From NCBI RefSeq assembly GCF_001613125.1, contig NZ_BDBT01000012.1, forward strand, positions 1 through 64,000: a stretch of DNA of 64,000 nt, given 5' to 3'. Made by a program: the position numbers and the translations under genes. Of the stretch, positions 44,999-53,990 are shown piece by piece (the first letter of the stretch is position 1; every line of letters starts with the position of its first letter). This stretch comes from Nocardia shimofusensis NBRC 100134. Lineage in GTDB: Bacteria > Actinomycetota > Actinomycetes > Mycobacteriales > Mycobacteriaceae. The notes under the pieces are model-generated. The model worked only from the letters and a program-made list of their open reading frames with translations. It did not search any database and was not told the origin of the DNA.

Positions 44999-45400
44999 TC
45001 AGCCCCGGGCCACCTTGCGCGCCGCGGCGATCATCGGATACTGCAACGGCAACCGCGCGAGGGTGCCGATCTTGAACGCCGTCGATGCCTTCGAATTGCC
45101 CAGCACATCAACCGTCATCTGCAGATTCGCCGGGAACACCGCAGCGAAGAGCAGGGCCGCCGATCGCCCGCCCAAGCGCCGGGTGCGCGGCACGGCGAGG
45201 GCGGCGGCCACGCCGATCTCGGCGACACCGGAGGCATAGGTGTAGTCGCGGGCTTTCCCGGGCAGCGACCGGGGCACGATCGCGTCGAAGAACGCCGGTC
45301 GCACGAAATGCAGGACGCCCGCGCCGAACAGCAGCGCAGCCAGGGCGAGGGCGGGTGTGCGGGTCGCATCAGGTGCCGATGCCTGAGTTGTCGGTGCCAT
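44999..45400 (-). CDS. DoxX-family membrane protein
   Basis: A 133-residue protein with four predicted membrane helices: LALAALLFGAGVLHFVRPAFF, GVAEIGVAAALAVP, AALLFAAVFPANLQMTVD and a C-terminal amphipathic end. The HFVRP and PANLQM segments are typical of the DoxX-like group. Function unknown; some members associate with membrane oxidoreductase complexes. Convergent with adnB, 22 nt away. Confidence 0.82.
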   Translation of the reverse strand: MAPTTQASAPDATRTPALALAALLFGAGVLHFVRPAFFDAIVPRSLPGKARDYTYASGVAEIGVAAALAVPRTRRLGGRSAALLFAAVFPANLQMTVDVLGNSKASTAFKIGTLARLPLQYPMIAAARKVARG

Positions 45401-45532
45401 GGTCGTTCAGCCTGCCATCGCGGGCCGGTCGCGTCGAGACCCGGAGCCCACGCGACCCGGTAGGCTCAGCCACCGTGAGTGGGAGACAGACGCGCCGGTC
45501 GCGGACGAGGGTGCGGTGCCCGGGGGTACACG

Positions 45533-46597
45533 ATGCTGGGTGATTTCGTGGAGCGTGCCAACCGCGGTGCCCTGACGTCGCGTCCGGATCACACCCTGGT
45601 CGGTGTCCTGCGCATCCCCGAAGGCGCGCTCAGCCCCTGGGTCTCACTCACCAGGCGCATTATCGGCGCGATCGCGCTGCTGTTCACCGCGGCGCTGCTG
45701 GTCTACGTCGAACGCGACGGCTACCGCGACAGTTCGGGCGGGGAACTGTCGTTCCTCGACGCGTTCTACTACGCCACGGTCTCGCTGTCGACGACCGGTT
45801 ACGGCGACATCACCCCGGTCTCGCCCGACGCGCGGCTGGTCAACATTCTCGTCATCACGCCGCTGCGGATCCTCTTCCTCATCGTGCTCGTCGGTACCAC
45901 CATCAGCGTGCTCACCGAGCGGTCCAGGCAGGCGTTCAAGATTCAGCGTTGGAGGCGCGGCGTGCGTGATCACACGGTGGTCGTCGGGTACGGCACCAAG
46001 GGCAGAACCGCGATCGACGCGATGCTCGGCGACGGCGTGGCGCCGACCGACATCGTGGTCGTCGACACCGACCAAGGGGCGCTGGAATCGGCTGCCAACG
46101 CGGGTCTGGTGACCGTGTACGGCTCGGCGACCCAGTCCGATGTGCTGAGGTTGGCGAGCGTGCAGAACGCGGCCTCGGTGATCGTGGCGGCCAATCGCGA
46201 CGACACCGCGGTGATGGTGACGTTGACCGCCCGCGAGTTGAACAAGAAGGCCAAGATCGTCGTCGCGATTCGCGAGTCCGAGAACATCCACCTGCTGCGC
46301 CAGTCCGGCGCGGACTCGGTCGTCGTGTCCTCGGAGACCGCAGGCCGGTTGCTCGGCATAGCCACCACCACCCCCACCGTGGTGGAGATGATGGAGGATC
46401 TGCTGACGCCGGAGGCAGGTTTCGCGGTCGCCGAACGCGAGGTCGAGCCGAGCGAGATCGGTGGATCGCCGCGGCACCTACGTGACATCGTGCTGGGCGT
46501 GGTGCGCGGCGGCGAGCTGATCAGGGTCGGTGAACCCCAGGTCGACGCCATCGAATCGGGCGACAAGTTGCTCTACATCCGCCGCACGGGCAAATAG
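45533..46597 (+). CDS. Potassium channel with RCK (TrkA-N) domain, Rv3200c-like
   Basis: A 354-residue two-helix cation channel. Order: helix 1 (IIGAIALLFTAALLVYV), pore loop with selectivity filter TTGYGD near residue 88, helix 2 (ILFLIVLVGTTISVL), then the cytoplasmic RCK domain with nucleotide-binding VVVGYGTKGRTA and a TrkA-C-like end. ATG 45533 follows GGGGG; an in-frame GTG at 45479 gives an unlikely polar start. Position matches Rv3200c. Confidence 0.92.
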   Translation: MLGDFVERANRGALTSRPDHTLVGVLRIPEGALSPWVSLTRRIIGAIALLFTAALLVYVERDGYRDSSGGELSFLDAFYYATVSLSTTGYGDITPVSPDARLVNILVITPLRILFLIVLVGTTISVLTERSRQAFKIQRWRRGVRDHTVVVGYGTKGRTAIDAMLGDGVAPTDIVVVDTDQGALESAANAGLVTVYGSATQSDVLRLASVQNAASVIVAANRDDTAVMVTLTARELNKKAKIVVAIRESENIHLLRQSGADSVVVSSETAGRLLGIATTTPTVVEMMEDLLTPEAGFAVAEREVEPSEIGGSPRHLRDIVLGVVRGGELIRVGEPQVDAIESGDKLLYIRRTGK

Positions 46598-46612
46598 CGC
46601 GCCGCTCCCCGA

Positions 46613-46669
46613 GCGGGAGGCGGGAGGCCCTGCGCGGGAGGCGGGAGGCCCTGCGCGGGAGGCGGGTGG
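46613..46669. repeat. 21-bp tandem repeat, 2.7 copies, before nudC
   Basis: Copies at 46613-46631, 46632-46652 and 46653-46669, built on GCGGGAGGCGGGAGGCCCT. It lies in the gap between the channel gene and nudC, just before the nudC promoter; G-runs spaced regularly could form a quadruplex. Confidence 0.8.
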
Positions 46670-46687
46670 TCTCGTGCCGGACGGAAG

Positions 46688-46693
46688 TAGTCT
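46688..46693 (+). promoter_or_regulatory. Putative -10 box (TAGTCT) of leaderless nudC
   Basis: TAGTCT ends 6 nt before the GTG at 46700; no ribosome site. Confidence 0.45.
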
Positions 46694-46699
46694 CTAGAC

Positions 46700-47602
46700 G
46701 TGTCCTTTCAACTGCATGGTGTGCCGCTGCTGTCCCGTTTCGCCGGAGACCGCGCCGAGACCTTGCGCGCCGACGAGCGTGCCCTGAAAGAGGGCTGGGC
46801 CGAAGCTCTGCTGTTGCGCGTCGACAAGCGCGGACGGATCCGCTTCGCCGAAGGTGCGCTGGTGTTGGACGCCGCGATCGAACACTCCGCGGAGCCCAGC
46901 CCGTCGGCGGTGTTCCTCGGCGTCACCGAGGGCAGGCACCTGTGGGCGGTGCGCGCCGAGGAGCTGGAGGGTCCGTCGACCGATCTGCGGGTCGCCGCGA
47001 TGGAACTCGACGACTTCACCGCGGGCGTGCTCGCGACCTCGCTCGCGTTGCTGAACTGGCACGACAAGGCGAACCACAGCGCGGAGGACGGCTCACGCAC
47101 CGTCGTGGCCAAGGGTGGCTGGTCGCGGGTCACCGACTCCGGGCACGAGGAGTTCCCGCGCATCGACCCGGCGGTCATCTGCCTGGTCCACGACGGCGGC
47201 GACCGGGTGTTGCTGGCCCGCCAGCACACCTGGCCGGTGACCATGTTCTCGCTGCTGGCCGGGTTCGTGGAAGTCGGCGAATCACTGGAACGCTGTGTCG
47301 AACGAGAGATCCGCGAAGAGGTCGGCGTCGACGTGCGCGAGATCAATTACCTGGGCAGTCAGCCCTGGCCGTTCCCACGTTCGCTCATGCTCGGCTTCAG
47401 CGCGGTCGGCGACCCGGAGCAGGAACTGGTCTTCTCCGACGGTGAGATCGCCGAGGCGCACTGGTTCACCCGCGCGGAGGTGCGGCAGGCACTCGAGCTC
47501 GGCTCCTGGGGCGCGAAGCAGGAGGGCGCGCGGCTGCTGCTGCCGGGATCGATCTCGATCGCGCGCACGATCATCGAGTCCTGGGCCGCCCTGGAATCCT
47601 GA
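46700..47602 (+). CDS. nudC: NAD+/NADH pyrophosphatase NudC (Nudix)
   Basis: A 300-residue Nudix hydrolase that splits NAD(H) and may remove NAD caps from RNA. The Nudix box is GFVEVGESLERCVEREIREEVGV (read with its G, E and REXXEE positions), followed by the NADH-specific SQPWPFPRSLM. The zinc-ribbon cysteines of E. coli NudC are missing in the region before FPRIDPAVI, as in the mycobacterial protein (Rv3199c). In M. tuberculosis NudC contributes to isoniazid-NAD adduct hydrolysis. Probably leaderless. Confidence 0.94.
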   Translation: MSFQLHGVPLLSRFAGDRAETLRADERALKEGWAEALLLRVDKRGRIRFAEGALVLDAAIEHSAEPSPSAVFLGVTEGRHLWAVRAEELEGPSTDLRVAAMELDDFTAGVLATSLALLNWHDKANHSAEDGSRTVVAKGGWSRVTDSGHEEFPRIDPAVICLVHDGGDRVLLARQHTWPVTMFSLLAGFVEVGESLERCVEREIREEVGVDVREINYLGSQPWPFPRSLMLGFSAVGDPEQELVFSDGEIAEAHWFTRAEVRQALELGSWGAKQEGARLLLPGSISIARTIIESWAALES

Positions 47603-47650
47603 GCGACGCCGAAATCCGCGCGGTACCGGCCGCCGAAGCACGCCGTGCAC

Positions 47651-47684
47651 GACGGCGGGTGCCGATCGAGGTCGGCACCCCGTC
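47651..47684. terminator. Bidirectional terminator hairpin
   Basis: GACG-gc-GGGTGCCGA pairs with TCGGCACCC-CGTC across a short loop, between convergent nudC and mrx1. Confidence 0.65.
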
Positions 47685-47737
47685 GCCGGGGTGTGGTGCA
47701 CCGCGATCCGGCACCAGACCTGCCCGGCGGCCGTTGA

Positions 47738-47995
47738 TCACGCCAGGGCGGCGAGCCTCTCCTTGACGGCGGCCAGGCTCGGATTGGTGGCCGTCGAGCC
47801 GTCGGCGAACTTCAAGGTCGGCACGACATGATTGCCGTTGTTCACGCTGCCGACGAACTCGGCTGCGGCCTCGTCCTGCTCGATGTCGATCTTCGCGTAG
47901 CTGATGCCGCTCTCCTCCAGTTGCCTCTCGAGCCTGCGGCAGTAGCCGCACCAGGTGGTGGAGTACATCGTCACAGCAGGGTTCACTTCGGTCAC
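47738..47995 (-). CDS. mrx1: Mycoredoxin-1 (glutaredoxin-like)
   Basis: An 85-residue thioredoxin-fold oxidoreductase with the active site TTWCGYCRRL; it reduces mycothiol mixed disulfides. Other family marks: EFVGSVNNGNHVVPTLKFADG with the cis-proline. The length and sequence match Rv3198A, and it is divergent from uvrD2 as there. The GTG at 47995 gives the family length. A mycothiol-using actinobacterium is implied. Confidence 0.93.
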   Translation of the reverse strand: MTEVNPAVTMYSTTWCGYCRRLERQLEESGISYAKIDIEQDEAAAEFVGSVNNGNHVVPTLKFADGSTATNPSLAAVKERLAALA

Positions 47996-48094
47996 GACTG
48001 ATGCAACGCACCGCGGTCCGGTCCTGTTCCACATCACGGCTCGATCACAGGAGGCGGACATCACGACCTGGGAGCGGTGTCGGGCGCAGCTGCC

Positions 48095-50317
48095 ATGATG
48101 GACCCCGTGCCCGCACTCGATATGGACCTCCTCGACGCCGAGCAGGCCGCCGCCGTCCGGGCGCCACGCGGCCCGGTCTGCGTGCTCGCGGGCGCGGGCA
48201 CGGGCAAGACCAGGACCATCACCTACCGCATCGCGCACCTGGTGGCGGCCGGGCACGTCAAAGCCGATCAGGTGCTCGCGGTCACCTTCACCGCTCGCGC
48301 GGCCGGGGAGTTGCGGGGCAGGCTGCGCGCCCTCGGCTTGGGCGGCGAGGCGAACCAGGTGCAGGCGCGCACCTTCCACGCCGCCGCGCTGCGGCAGTTG
48401 AAGTACTTCTGGCCCCAGGTGGTCGGTGAGGTGCCGTGGCAGCTGCTCGAGGCCAAGTTCCCGGTCGTGGCGCAGGCCGCGCACCGGTCGGGACTGTCCA
48501 CCGCCACCGAGAGCGTGCGGGACGTGCTCACTGAGATCGAATGGGCGAAATCCCAGCTGATCGCACCCGAGGACTACCCGGCGGCGGCGACGGCCCGCGG
48601 ACGCGACCTGCCGCACGACGCGGCGCGCATCGCCGAGGTCTACACGGCCTACGAATCGCTCAAGACCACGCCTGAGGGCCTGCTGCTCGACTTCGACGAC
48701 CTGCTGTTGCACACCGCCGCCGCCCTCGAGGACTTTCCGTCCGTTGCCGACGAGTTCCGCGGCCGCTACCGAAGCTTCGTCGTCGACGAGTACCAGGACG
48801 TCACCCCGCTGCAGCAGCGAGTGCTCGACGCTTGGCTCGGCGAACGCGACGATCTCACCGTCGTCGGCGACGCCAACCAGACCATCTACTCCTTCACCGG
48901 CGCCACCCCGTCCTATCTGCTCGACTTCTCCCGGCGGTTCCCCGAGGCGACCGTGGTGCGCCTGGAACGCGATTACCGCTCCACCCCGCAGATCGTCTCG
49001 CTGGCCAACCGGGTCATCGGCGCGGCGCGCGGACGTATCGCGGGCACCCGTCTGCAACTCATCGGCCAACGCGCGGACGGCCCGGAACCGGCCTTCGCCG
49101 AATACGACGACGCGCCCGCCGAGGCCGCGTCGGTGGCGGCGGCGATCGAACAGCTGATCTCCGCGGGCACGCCCGCCGCCGAGATCGCCGTGCTCTACCG
49201 CATCAACGCCCAGTCCGAGGCCTATGAGCAGGCCCTGACCGCGCGCGGCATCCCCTATCAGGTGCGCGGCGGGGAAGGGTTCTTCCAACGCCCCGAGGTC
49301 AGGCAGGCCGTCTCGGTGCTGCGTCAGGCGGCGAGCCGCGAGGATCTGCCCGAGGAGGCCGGTCACGGTCCGGCCCTGGTGCGTCTGGTGCGCGCCGCGC
49401 TCGCCCCGGTCGGGCTCACCGCGACCGAACCGGCGGGCGCGCAGGCCCGCGAACGCTGGTCCTCGCTGGTCGCCCTGGTGACCTTGACCGAGGAACTGCT
49501 CGCCCACGACGCCGACCTCGACCTTTTCGGCCTCCTGCGCGAACTGGCCGCCCGCGCCGAGGCCAGGCATCCACCGACCGTGCAGGGCGTGACCCTGGCC
49601 TCTCTGCACGCGGCCAAGGGCCTCGAGTGGGACGCGGTCTTCCTCGTCGGCCTCGCCGACGGCACGCTGCCCATCGCCCACGTGCTCGCCGACGACGGCT
49701 CGGTCGCCGATCAGGCCGCGTTGGAAGAGGAACGCCGGCTGCTCTACGTGGGCGTCACGCGCGCCCGCGAACATCTGCGGCTGTCCTGGTCGCTGTCACG
49801 CGTCGCGGGCGGCAGGCGCACCCGCAGGCGGTCGCGCTTCCTCAACGGCTTGGTGCCCGACGATTCGCCCGCTTCTCGCATCGCCGCACCGCCCGCCGGC
49901 GAACGGGAGACCAACCGCCCCCGCTGCCGGGTCTGCGCCAAGCCGCTGATCGGCACCTATGCCACCATGCTCGGTCGCTGCCGCCGCTGCCCGGCCGAGA
50001 TCGACGCCGAACTGCTCGCCGCGCTCCAGCAGTGGCGCGAGGAGAAGGCCGCCGAAATCGGGGTGCGGGAGTTCGTCGTCTTCACCGACACCACGCTCAC
50101 CGCGATCGCCGAGCAACTGCCCGCCGACGATCGCGCGCTCGGCGCCATCGCGGGCATCGGTGCGAAGAAGATCGTCGACTACGGGGCGGACGTGCTGGCG
50201 ATCGTGTCCTCGCGGATGAAGGCCGCGTCGCGATCCGAATCCGCCGGGTCGAAGGAGCCGACCGCCCGGGGGGAGTCCGTCGCGCGGACGGGGTTCGGGC
50301 GCCGAAACCGCAGGTAG
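48095..50317 (+). CDS. uvrD2: ATP-dependent DNA helicase UvrD2
   Basis: About 740 residues. Superfamily 1 helicase: [12 protein letters not shown] (Walker A near residue 27-34), [37 protein letters not shown] and [11 protein letters not shown]. Then a four-cysteine zinc module (CRVCAKPL and CRRCPAE) and an HRDC domain ([19 protein letters not shown]). This helicase, tetracysteine and HRDC order is the hallmark of UvrD2, which is essential in M. tuberculosis (Rv3198c). Start uncertain: ATG 48095 or 48098, or GTG 48077. Confidence 0.94.
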   Translation: MMDPVPALDMDLLDAEQAAAVRAPRGPVCVLAGAGTGKTRTITYRIAHLVAAGHVKADQVLAVTFTARAAGELRGRLRALGLGGEANQVQARTFHAAALRQLKYFWPQVVGEVPWQLLEAKFPVVAQAAHRSGLSTATESVRDVLTEIEWAKSQLIAPEDYPAAATARGRDLPHDAARIAEVYTAYESLKTTPEGLLLDFDDLLLHTAAALEDFPSVADEFRGRYRSFVVDEYQDVTPLQQRVLDAWLGERDDLTVVGDANQTIYSFTGATPSYLLDFSRRFPEATVVRLERDYRSTPQIVSLANRVIGAARGRIAGTRLQLIGQRADGPEPAFAEYDDAPAEAASVAAAIEQLISAGTPAAEIAVLYRINAQSEAYEQALTARGIPYQVRGGEGFFQRPEVRQAVSVLRQAASREDLPEEAGHGPALVRLVRAALAPVGLTATEPAGAQARERWSSLVALVTLTEELLAHDADLDLFGLLRELAARAEARHPPTVQGVTLASLHAAKGLEWDAVFLVGLADGTLPIAHVLADDGSVADQAALEEERRLLYVGVTRAREHLRLSWSLSRVAGGRRTRRRSRFLNGLVPDDSPASRIAAPPAGERETNRPRCRVCAKPLIGTYATMLGRCRRCPAEIDAELLAALQQWREEKAAEIGVREFVVFTDTTLTAIAEQLPADDRALGAIAGIGAKKIVDYGADVLAIVSSRMKAASRSESAGSKEPTARGESVARTGFGRRNRR

Positions 50318-50329
50318 AAAATAGGTTGT
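50318..50329 (+). promoter_or_regulatory. Likely whiB7 promoter with AT-rich WhiB7 element
   Basis: AAAATAGGTTGT directly after the uvrD2 stop. Known WhiB7-activated promoters carry an A/T run just upstream of the -10 followed by GGTTGT; here the -10 would be TAGGTT (50322-50327). This predicts autoregulation and a leader of nearly 600 nt. Confidence 0.65.
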
Positions 50330-50436
50330 CGGTTCCGCCGACATTGCCTATGGTTGTTGTACGCACCGGGAGGGTATCCCGGCGCGCCGGTATCACGCAC
50401 TGTATTCGACTCACGCATGGAAGGGAGGCACGACCA

Positions 50437-50778
50437 ATGAACGGCAGCACCGATTTCACCACCGGTGGCACACCTGTCCTCGGCTTCGTGTCGGCCTCCC
50501 CGCGTCTCACGCCGCTGGGGACCGGTATGTCCCCTGAGAGCGCGATCGTCGGCGTTCTCCGCCAGGACAAGCCCCGCGCAGGCTGGCATCGGCCCGTCGT
50601 TGTTTCCGCATACGACGGCGTCGCAACCGACGCCTCCGCAGCAGCCGATGCCGCTGCCTTCGGCCTCGTCGCCTACGGCGGCGAAGCCGAGCCGCAGCGC
50701 ATTCTGCCGCAAGCACGCCTGCGCAATGCCCACCCAGCGACCGTGACCAGGAGTCGACACCGAAGTCGACCCAGGTAG
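50437..50778 (+). CDS. Upstream ORF in the whiB7 leader
   Basis: Encodes 113 residues starting MNGSTDFTTGGTPVLGFVSA and ending in a basic TRSRHRSRPR. No family is recognised. AAGGGAGG lies 8 nt before the ATG, so it is likely translated. It sits between the predicted whiB7 promoter and a terminator hairpin, and its stop codon overlaps the first hairpin. This fits ribosome-mediated attenuation, known for mycobacterial whiB7, in which stalled translation of an upstream ORF allows read-through. The length is unusual for a leader peptide; only part may matter. Confidence 0.65.
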   Translation: MNGSTDFTTGGTPVLGFVSASPRLTPLGTGMSPESAIVGVLRQDKPRAGWHRPVVVSAYDGVATDASAAADAAAFGLVAYGGEAEPQRILPQARLRNAHPATVTRSRHRSRPR

Positions 50779-50838
50779 GGGCCCTCGGCCCCGTCCTCCC
50801 GGCCACGGATCGCACGACGCGAAACCGTGGCCATTTTT
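50778..50838 (+). terminator. whiB7 leader attenuator: two hairpins and U-run
   Basis: First hairpin GGGGCC-ctc-GGCCCC (50778-50792) begins at the last base of the upstream ORF stop. Second hairpin GGCCACGG (50801-50808) with CCGTGGCC (50825-50832) is followed by ATTTTTCT, a standard intrinsic terminator, 82 nt before whiB7. Confidence 0.8.
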
Positions 50839-50919
50839 CTGTTCCGGCCCTTCAGCCGGCGGCCAACCGGTTTCGCATCGACGAATACGACTGCCGCAAA
50901 CAAGCTGAAGGAGAACGAC

Positions 50920-51243
50920 GTGTTCACCGCAGAGCGACTGACCTCCGTCCCTGCTGACGTGACATGCCGGACCGAGACGGGGTTCGTCCCCGCCCGCGAC
51001 GTCGCGACCGTGCTGCCGTGCCGGGTCGAGGATCCCGACCTCTGGTTCGCCGAGAACCCCGTCCAGTTGGAGCAGGCCAAGGCGCTGTGCGCGGCCTGCC
51101 CGATCCGCAAGGGCTGCCTGAGCGCTGCCATCGACCGGCGTGAGCCGTGGGGCGTGTGGGGCGGTGAGATCTTCGACCAGGGAGTCGTGATCGCGCGCAA
51201 GCGTCCACGCGGCCGTCCGCGCAAGGTGGCGGTCCCGGCGTGA
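50920..51243 (+). CDS. whiB7: WhiB-family regulator WhiB7
   Basis: A 107-residue iron-sulfur transcription factor that activates intrinsic antibiotic-resistance genes with the primary sigma factor. Four cluster cysteines: LPCRVED, then CAACPIRKGC. The turn GVWGGE and the C-terminal AT-hook RGRPRK, which separates WhiB7 from other WhiB proteins, are present. GTG 50920 follows AAGGAG by 6 nt. The leader upstream holds an ORF and terminator. Confidence 0.96.
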   Translation: MFTAERLTSVPADVTCRTETGFVPARDVATVLPCRVEDPDLWFAENPVQLEQAKALCAACPIRKGCLSAAIDRREPWGVWGGEIFDQGVVIARKRPRGRPRKVAVPA

Positions 51244-51329
51244 GCCGGGCCCGTGGGCGCCCTCCCTCCGTGCACTGCGGCCCGGTCCCGTCCCCGGCCG
51301 ACCGGGTCCAGCTACGCGAAAGCGGACCA

Positions 51330-51359
51330 GCCGCCCATCCGAGGTTTCGGATGGGCGGC
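51330..51359. terminator. Bidirectional terminator hairpin
   Basis: Perfect 13-bp stem (GCCGCCCATCCGA and complement) with loop GGTT, followed by a short T-run, between convergent whiB7 and the ABC1-type gene. Confidence 0.8.
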
Positions 51360-51402
51360 CGGTTTGCGTTGTCGCGCAGCCTTTCTCAGCGTGCGGGCAC
51401 GA

Positions 51403-52746
51403 TCAGCTGGCCGAGCGGTTCTCCCGCAGCCCGGGCAGCCAGGAGTAGGCCAAACCCATGAACGGCACCTCGGCGTCGAGTTGGGCGAGAATGCCCACCG
51501 AACCGCCGAGCACCCGGAAGATCATCACGTACTGGGCGGGCAGTTGCAGCGCCCGCGCGGTCTTCATCTCCGCGCTGGATAGATCGGTCGCCTTGCCCGC
51601 CACCCGCTGCATCCAGCGGCGGGTGAAGTGGAAGGAATCGGTGCGGATCGGGTCGGAGAACGGCCGCAGGTAATCGGCGATCTCCTGATGGGTGACCTTG
51701 CGGCCCGGCAACACCCACCCGTTCTCGTACATCAGCTCGGTCAGCTCGTCGTACTGCTCGTCGACCGCCAGCGCCAGCATCCGCCCGAGCACCTCGGGGA
51801 ACCCGCCGGGCAGCGGCGCGCACGCGCCGAAGTCGATGACGGCCAGCTTGCCGTCGGGAAGCATCATGAAATTGCCGGGATGCGGGTCGGCGTGCAGCAG
51901 GCCCACGGCCTCCGGCGAGGAGAAGTGGAACCGGCCCATCAGCAGCGCCACCCGATTGCGCAGTGCCTTGGTGCCTTCCGGATCGTTCGCACCCGCCTTG
52001 ATGATCGCGGAAACCGGTGTGCCGTCGAGCCATTCGCTGACGATCACCTTCGGCGCGCTGGCCACCACCTTCGGGATCACGACCTCGGGATGGCCCTCGT
52101 AGGCCTTGGCGAAGGCGCGCTGATTGGCGGCCTCGGTGCGGTAGTCGAGTTCTTCCTCGGTGCGTTCGGTGATCTCGGCCAGCATCGGCTTGACGTCGGC
52201 GCCGGGGATCACCGAGGCGAACAGCCCCGACATGCGCGTCAGCGTCTTCAAATCGGCCCGCAGCGCCTCGTCCGCGCCGGGGTACTGCACCTTGACCGCG
52301 ACGGTGCGACCATCCGACCACACCGCCTTGTGCACCTGACCGATGCTCGCCGAGGCGGCCGGAGTGTCGTCGAAGGACTGGAACCGCTGCCGCCACTGGG
52401 TGCCCAGTTGCTGATCGAGCACGCGGTGCACCGTGGCCGCGGGCATCGGCGGCGCGGCGGCCTGCAACTTCGTGAGCGCCTCGCGGTAGTGCTCCCCGAA
52501 CTCCTCGGGCACCGCCGCCTCGAGCACGCTCAGCGCCTGCCCGAACTTCATCGCGCCGCCCTTGAGCTCCCCCAGCACCGTGAACAACTGTTCGGCGGCC
52601 TTCTGGTTGAGCTGGGCGTTGATCTCGGACTTGTCGCCACCGGCCAGCTTCCTGCCGAATCCCACGGCGGCACGCCCGGCGATGCCGAGCGGAATCTTGG
52701 CTAACTTGGCGTTGCGGGACGAGCCACGGCGCACGATGTCTGACAC
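51403..52746 (-). CDS. ABC1/UbiB-type atypical kinase (Rv3197-like)
   Basis: A 447-residue ABC1 (ADCK/UbiB) kinase-like protein. Signatures: KGGAMKFGQ (KxGQ motif), AASASIGQVH (Ala-rich loop), AVKVQYPG, LHADPHPGNF and VIDFGACAP. UbiB proteins support quinone biosynthesis; the mycobacterial homologue next to whiB7 has been linked to macrolide resistance. GTG 52746 gives the same length as Rv3197. Confidence 0.92.
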   Translation of the reverse strand: MSDIVRRGSSRNAKLAKIPLGIAGRAAVGFGRKLAGGDKSEINAQLNQKAAEQLFTVLGELKGGAMKFGQALSVLEAAVPEEFGEHYREALTKLQAAAPPMPAATVHRVLDQQLGTQWRQRFQSFDDTPAASASIGQVHKAVWSDGRTVAVKVQYPGADEALRADLKTLTRMSGLFASVIPGADVKPMLAEITERTEEELDYRTEAANQRAFAKAYEGHPEVVIPKVVASAPKVIVSEWLDGTPVSAIIKAGANDPEGTKALRNRVALLMGRFHFSSPEAVGLLHADPHPGNFMMLPDGKLAVIDFGACAPLPGGFPEVLGRMLALAVDEQYDELTELMYENGWVLPGRKVTHQEIADYLRPFSDPIRTDSFHFTRRWMQRVAGKATDLSSAEMKTARALQLPAQYVMIFRVLGGSVGILAQLDAEVPFMGLAYSWLPGLRENRSAS

Positions 52747-52975
52747 ACCCCCATCATGGCCGACGGACCCGTGACCGTGCCACGAGTATCGGACTATTGC
52801 CCGGTCGAATGAACTGTCCGGTTGGTCACCTCGCCCACCCGGCGCCGCCCGTCCGGCCCCGGTGGCGTGGTCGGCCGAGACATCGATCACATGTCCGTTG
52901 TGAATCCGGCGGCAACTCGTGGGGATCGCCGTAGCGGCGGTGGTGCCGGGGTGCTGTGCGCGCGGAACGGGTGGT

Positions 52976-53845
52976 TCAGGTCGCGTAGGCGGCGTTGATG
53001 CGGCGGCAGCCGCAGCGCGGGTGGGGTTCCCAGTAGCGGTGCTGCAGCTGGTGCGAATCGAGGTCCAACTCGAGGGTGGTGTTCAGGGTCGCCGGGCAGC
53101 GATGGGACGAACACTCCATGATCGCCTCGAGCTCGGTGAGAGCCAGCGCGGCCGTGGCGCCGATCGCGGCGGGGGAGGCGTGGCCCACGCGGTCGAGCAG
53201 TTGGGCGGCCAGGTGGGGCCAGTCGGCGTCGTAGTCGGCCTTGATGAGATCGGCGCAGCGCAGGCAGCTCGTCTCGCCGGGCAGCACGAAGGGGCCGATC
53301 ACGCCCTTACCGTCGCGGACCCGGACCTGCAGATGGGGAATGCGGTTGACGACCAGGTCGGCAACCAGGCGTGGATCGACGACCACGGTGTCGGTGAGCA
53401 CCACCAGATCGACCCGCTCGCGATGTTCGGGCGCGTCCGGGCGGTAGGAACGCGAGCGGGTCGGACGGACACCGAGACCGCGCAGACCCGCGGTGATCGC
53501 ATCGGAGAGCGGTCCGAGGCCGTGCACCCGGACGGCGGTGATCTCGTAGCGGGGTTCGCGCGGCGGCTGCAACAGCCCGGCCGCCTCGATCTCGTCGAGC
53601 AGGTCGCCGGCCCGTTCGGCGGTCAAGCCGTGACCGCCGGCCTCGGCGCAGATCTGCGAGCGGCTGTGCATGCCGTCGAGCAGCCGCAGGAAACCCAGGA
53701 CGGCGGCGGTGTCGAGGCCCGGCGGATCGAGCAGCATGGCGCGCTCGGGATCCCAGCCCAGCTGGACCACCCCGGAGGGGCGCACCAGCACTGTCACCCG
53801 TGGATTGAGCAGCGGGCCGCGCGGGCGTGCGGTCGAAGTCGTCAT
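52976..53845 (-). CDS. ThiF/cyclodehydratase-like protein (Rv3196-like), TOMM-type fold
   Basis: A 289-residue protein resembling the leader-binding/ThiF-like part of azoline-forming (TOMM) cyclodehydratases. An N-terminal peptide-clamp-like region is followed by an E1-like fold starting VRVHGLGPLSDAITAGL; the ATP glycine loop is degenerate. Two cysteine pairs, SCLRCADL and RCGCRR, could bind structural zinc as in E1 enzymes. No precursor peptide, YcaO or dehydrogenase is nearby, so a bacteriocin role is unlikely. Homologous by position to Rv3196. A TACTGT box lies 5 nt before the start. Confidence 0.8.
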   Translation of the reverse strand: MTTSTARPRGPLLNPRVTVLVRPSGVVQLGWDPERAMLLDPPGLDTAAVLGFLRLLDGMHSRSQICAEAGGHGLTAERAGDLLDEIEAAGLLQPPREPRYEITAVRVHGLGPLSDAITAGLRGLGVRPTRSRSYRPDAPEHRERVDLVVLTDTVVVDPRLVADLVVNRIPHLQVRVRDGKGVIGPFVLPGETSCLRCADLIKADYDADWPHLAAQLLDRVGHASPAAIGATAALALTELEAIMECSSHRCPATLNTTLELDLDSHQLQHRYWEPHPRCGCRRINAAYAT

Positions 53846-53850
53846 GCCCG

Positions 53851-53856
53851 ACAGTA
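53851..53856 (-). promoter_or_regulatory. Putative -10 box (TACTGT) of a leaderless gene
   Basis: On the minus strand TACTGT ends 5 nt before the ATG at 53845; no ribosome site. Confidence 0.4.
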
Positions 53857-53896
53857 TGCGCGGGCCGAGCCGGTGCCCGTGACGCGAAAAGCGTGG

Positions 53897-53924
53897 TTAT
53901 CCACAGCTTTTCGGGTTGTGCACA
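53897..53924 (+). promoter_or_regulatory. Pair of DnaA-box-like sites
   Basis: TTATCCACA (53897-53905), a perfect DnaA box, and TTGTGCACA (53916-53924), a close variant, in the same orientation and 19 nt apart. They lie in the promoter region of the Rv3196-like gene. DnaA binding is inferred from sequence only. Confidence 0.6.
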
Positions 53925-53990
53925 GGACAATTCGGCAGGACTCGTGTGTGTCCTGGGGTGGCGTCCGCTCGATCCGCGTCGGCATAGATC

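Noticed and set aside
52976..53845. Thiazole/oxazole-modified peptide (TOMM) biosynthetic cluster
   Set aside because: Only one E1-like protein is present; no YcaO, dehydrogenase or precursor peptide gene was found within the window.
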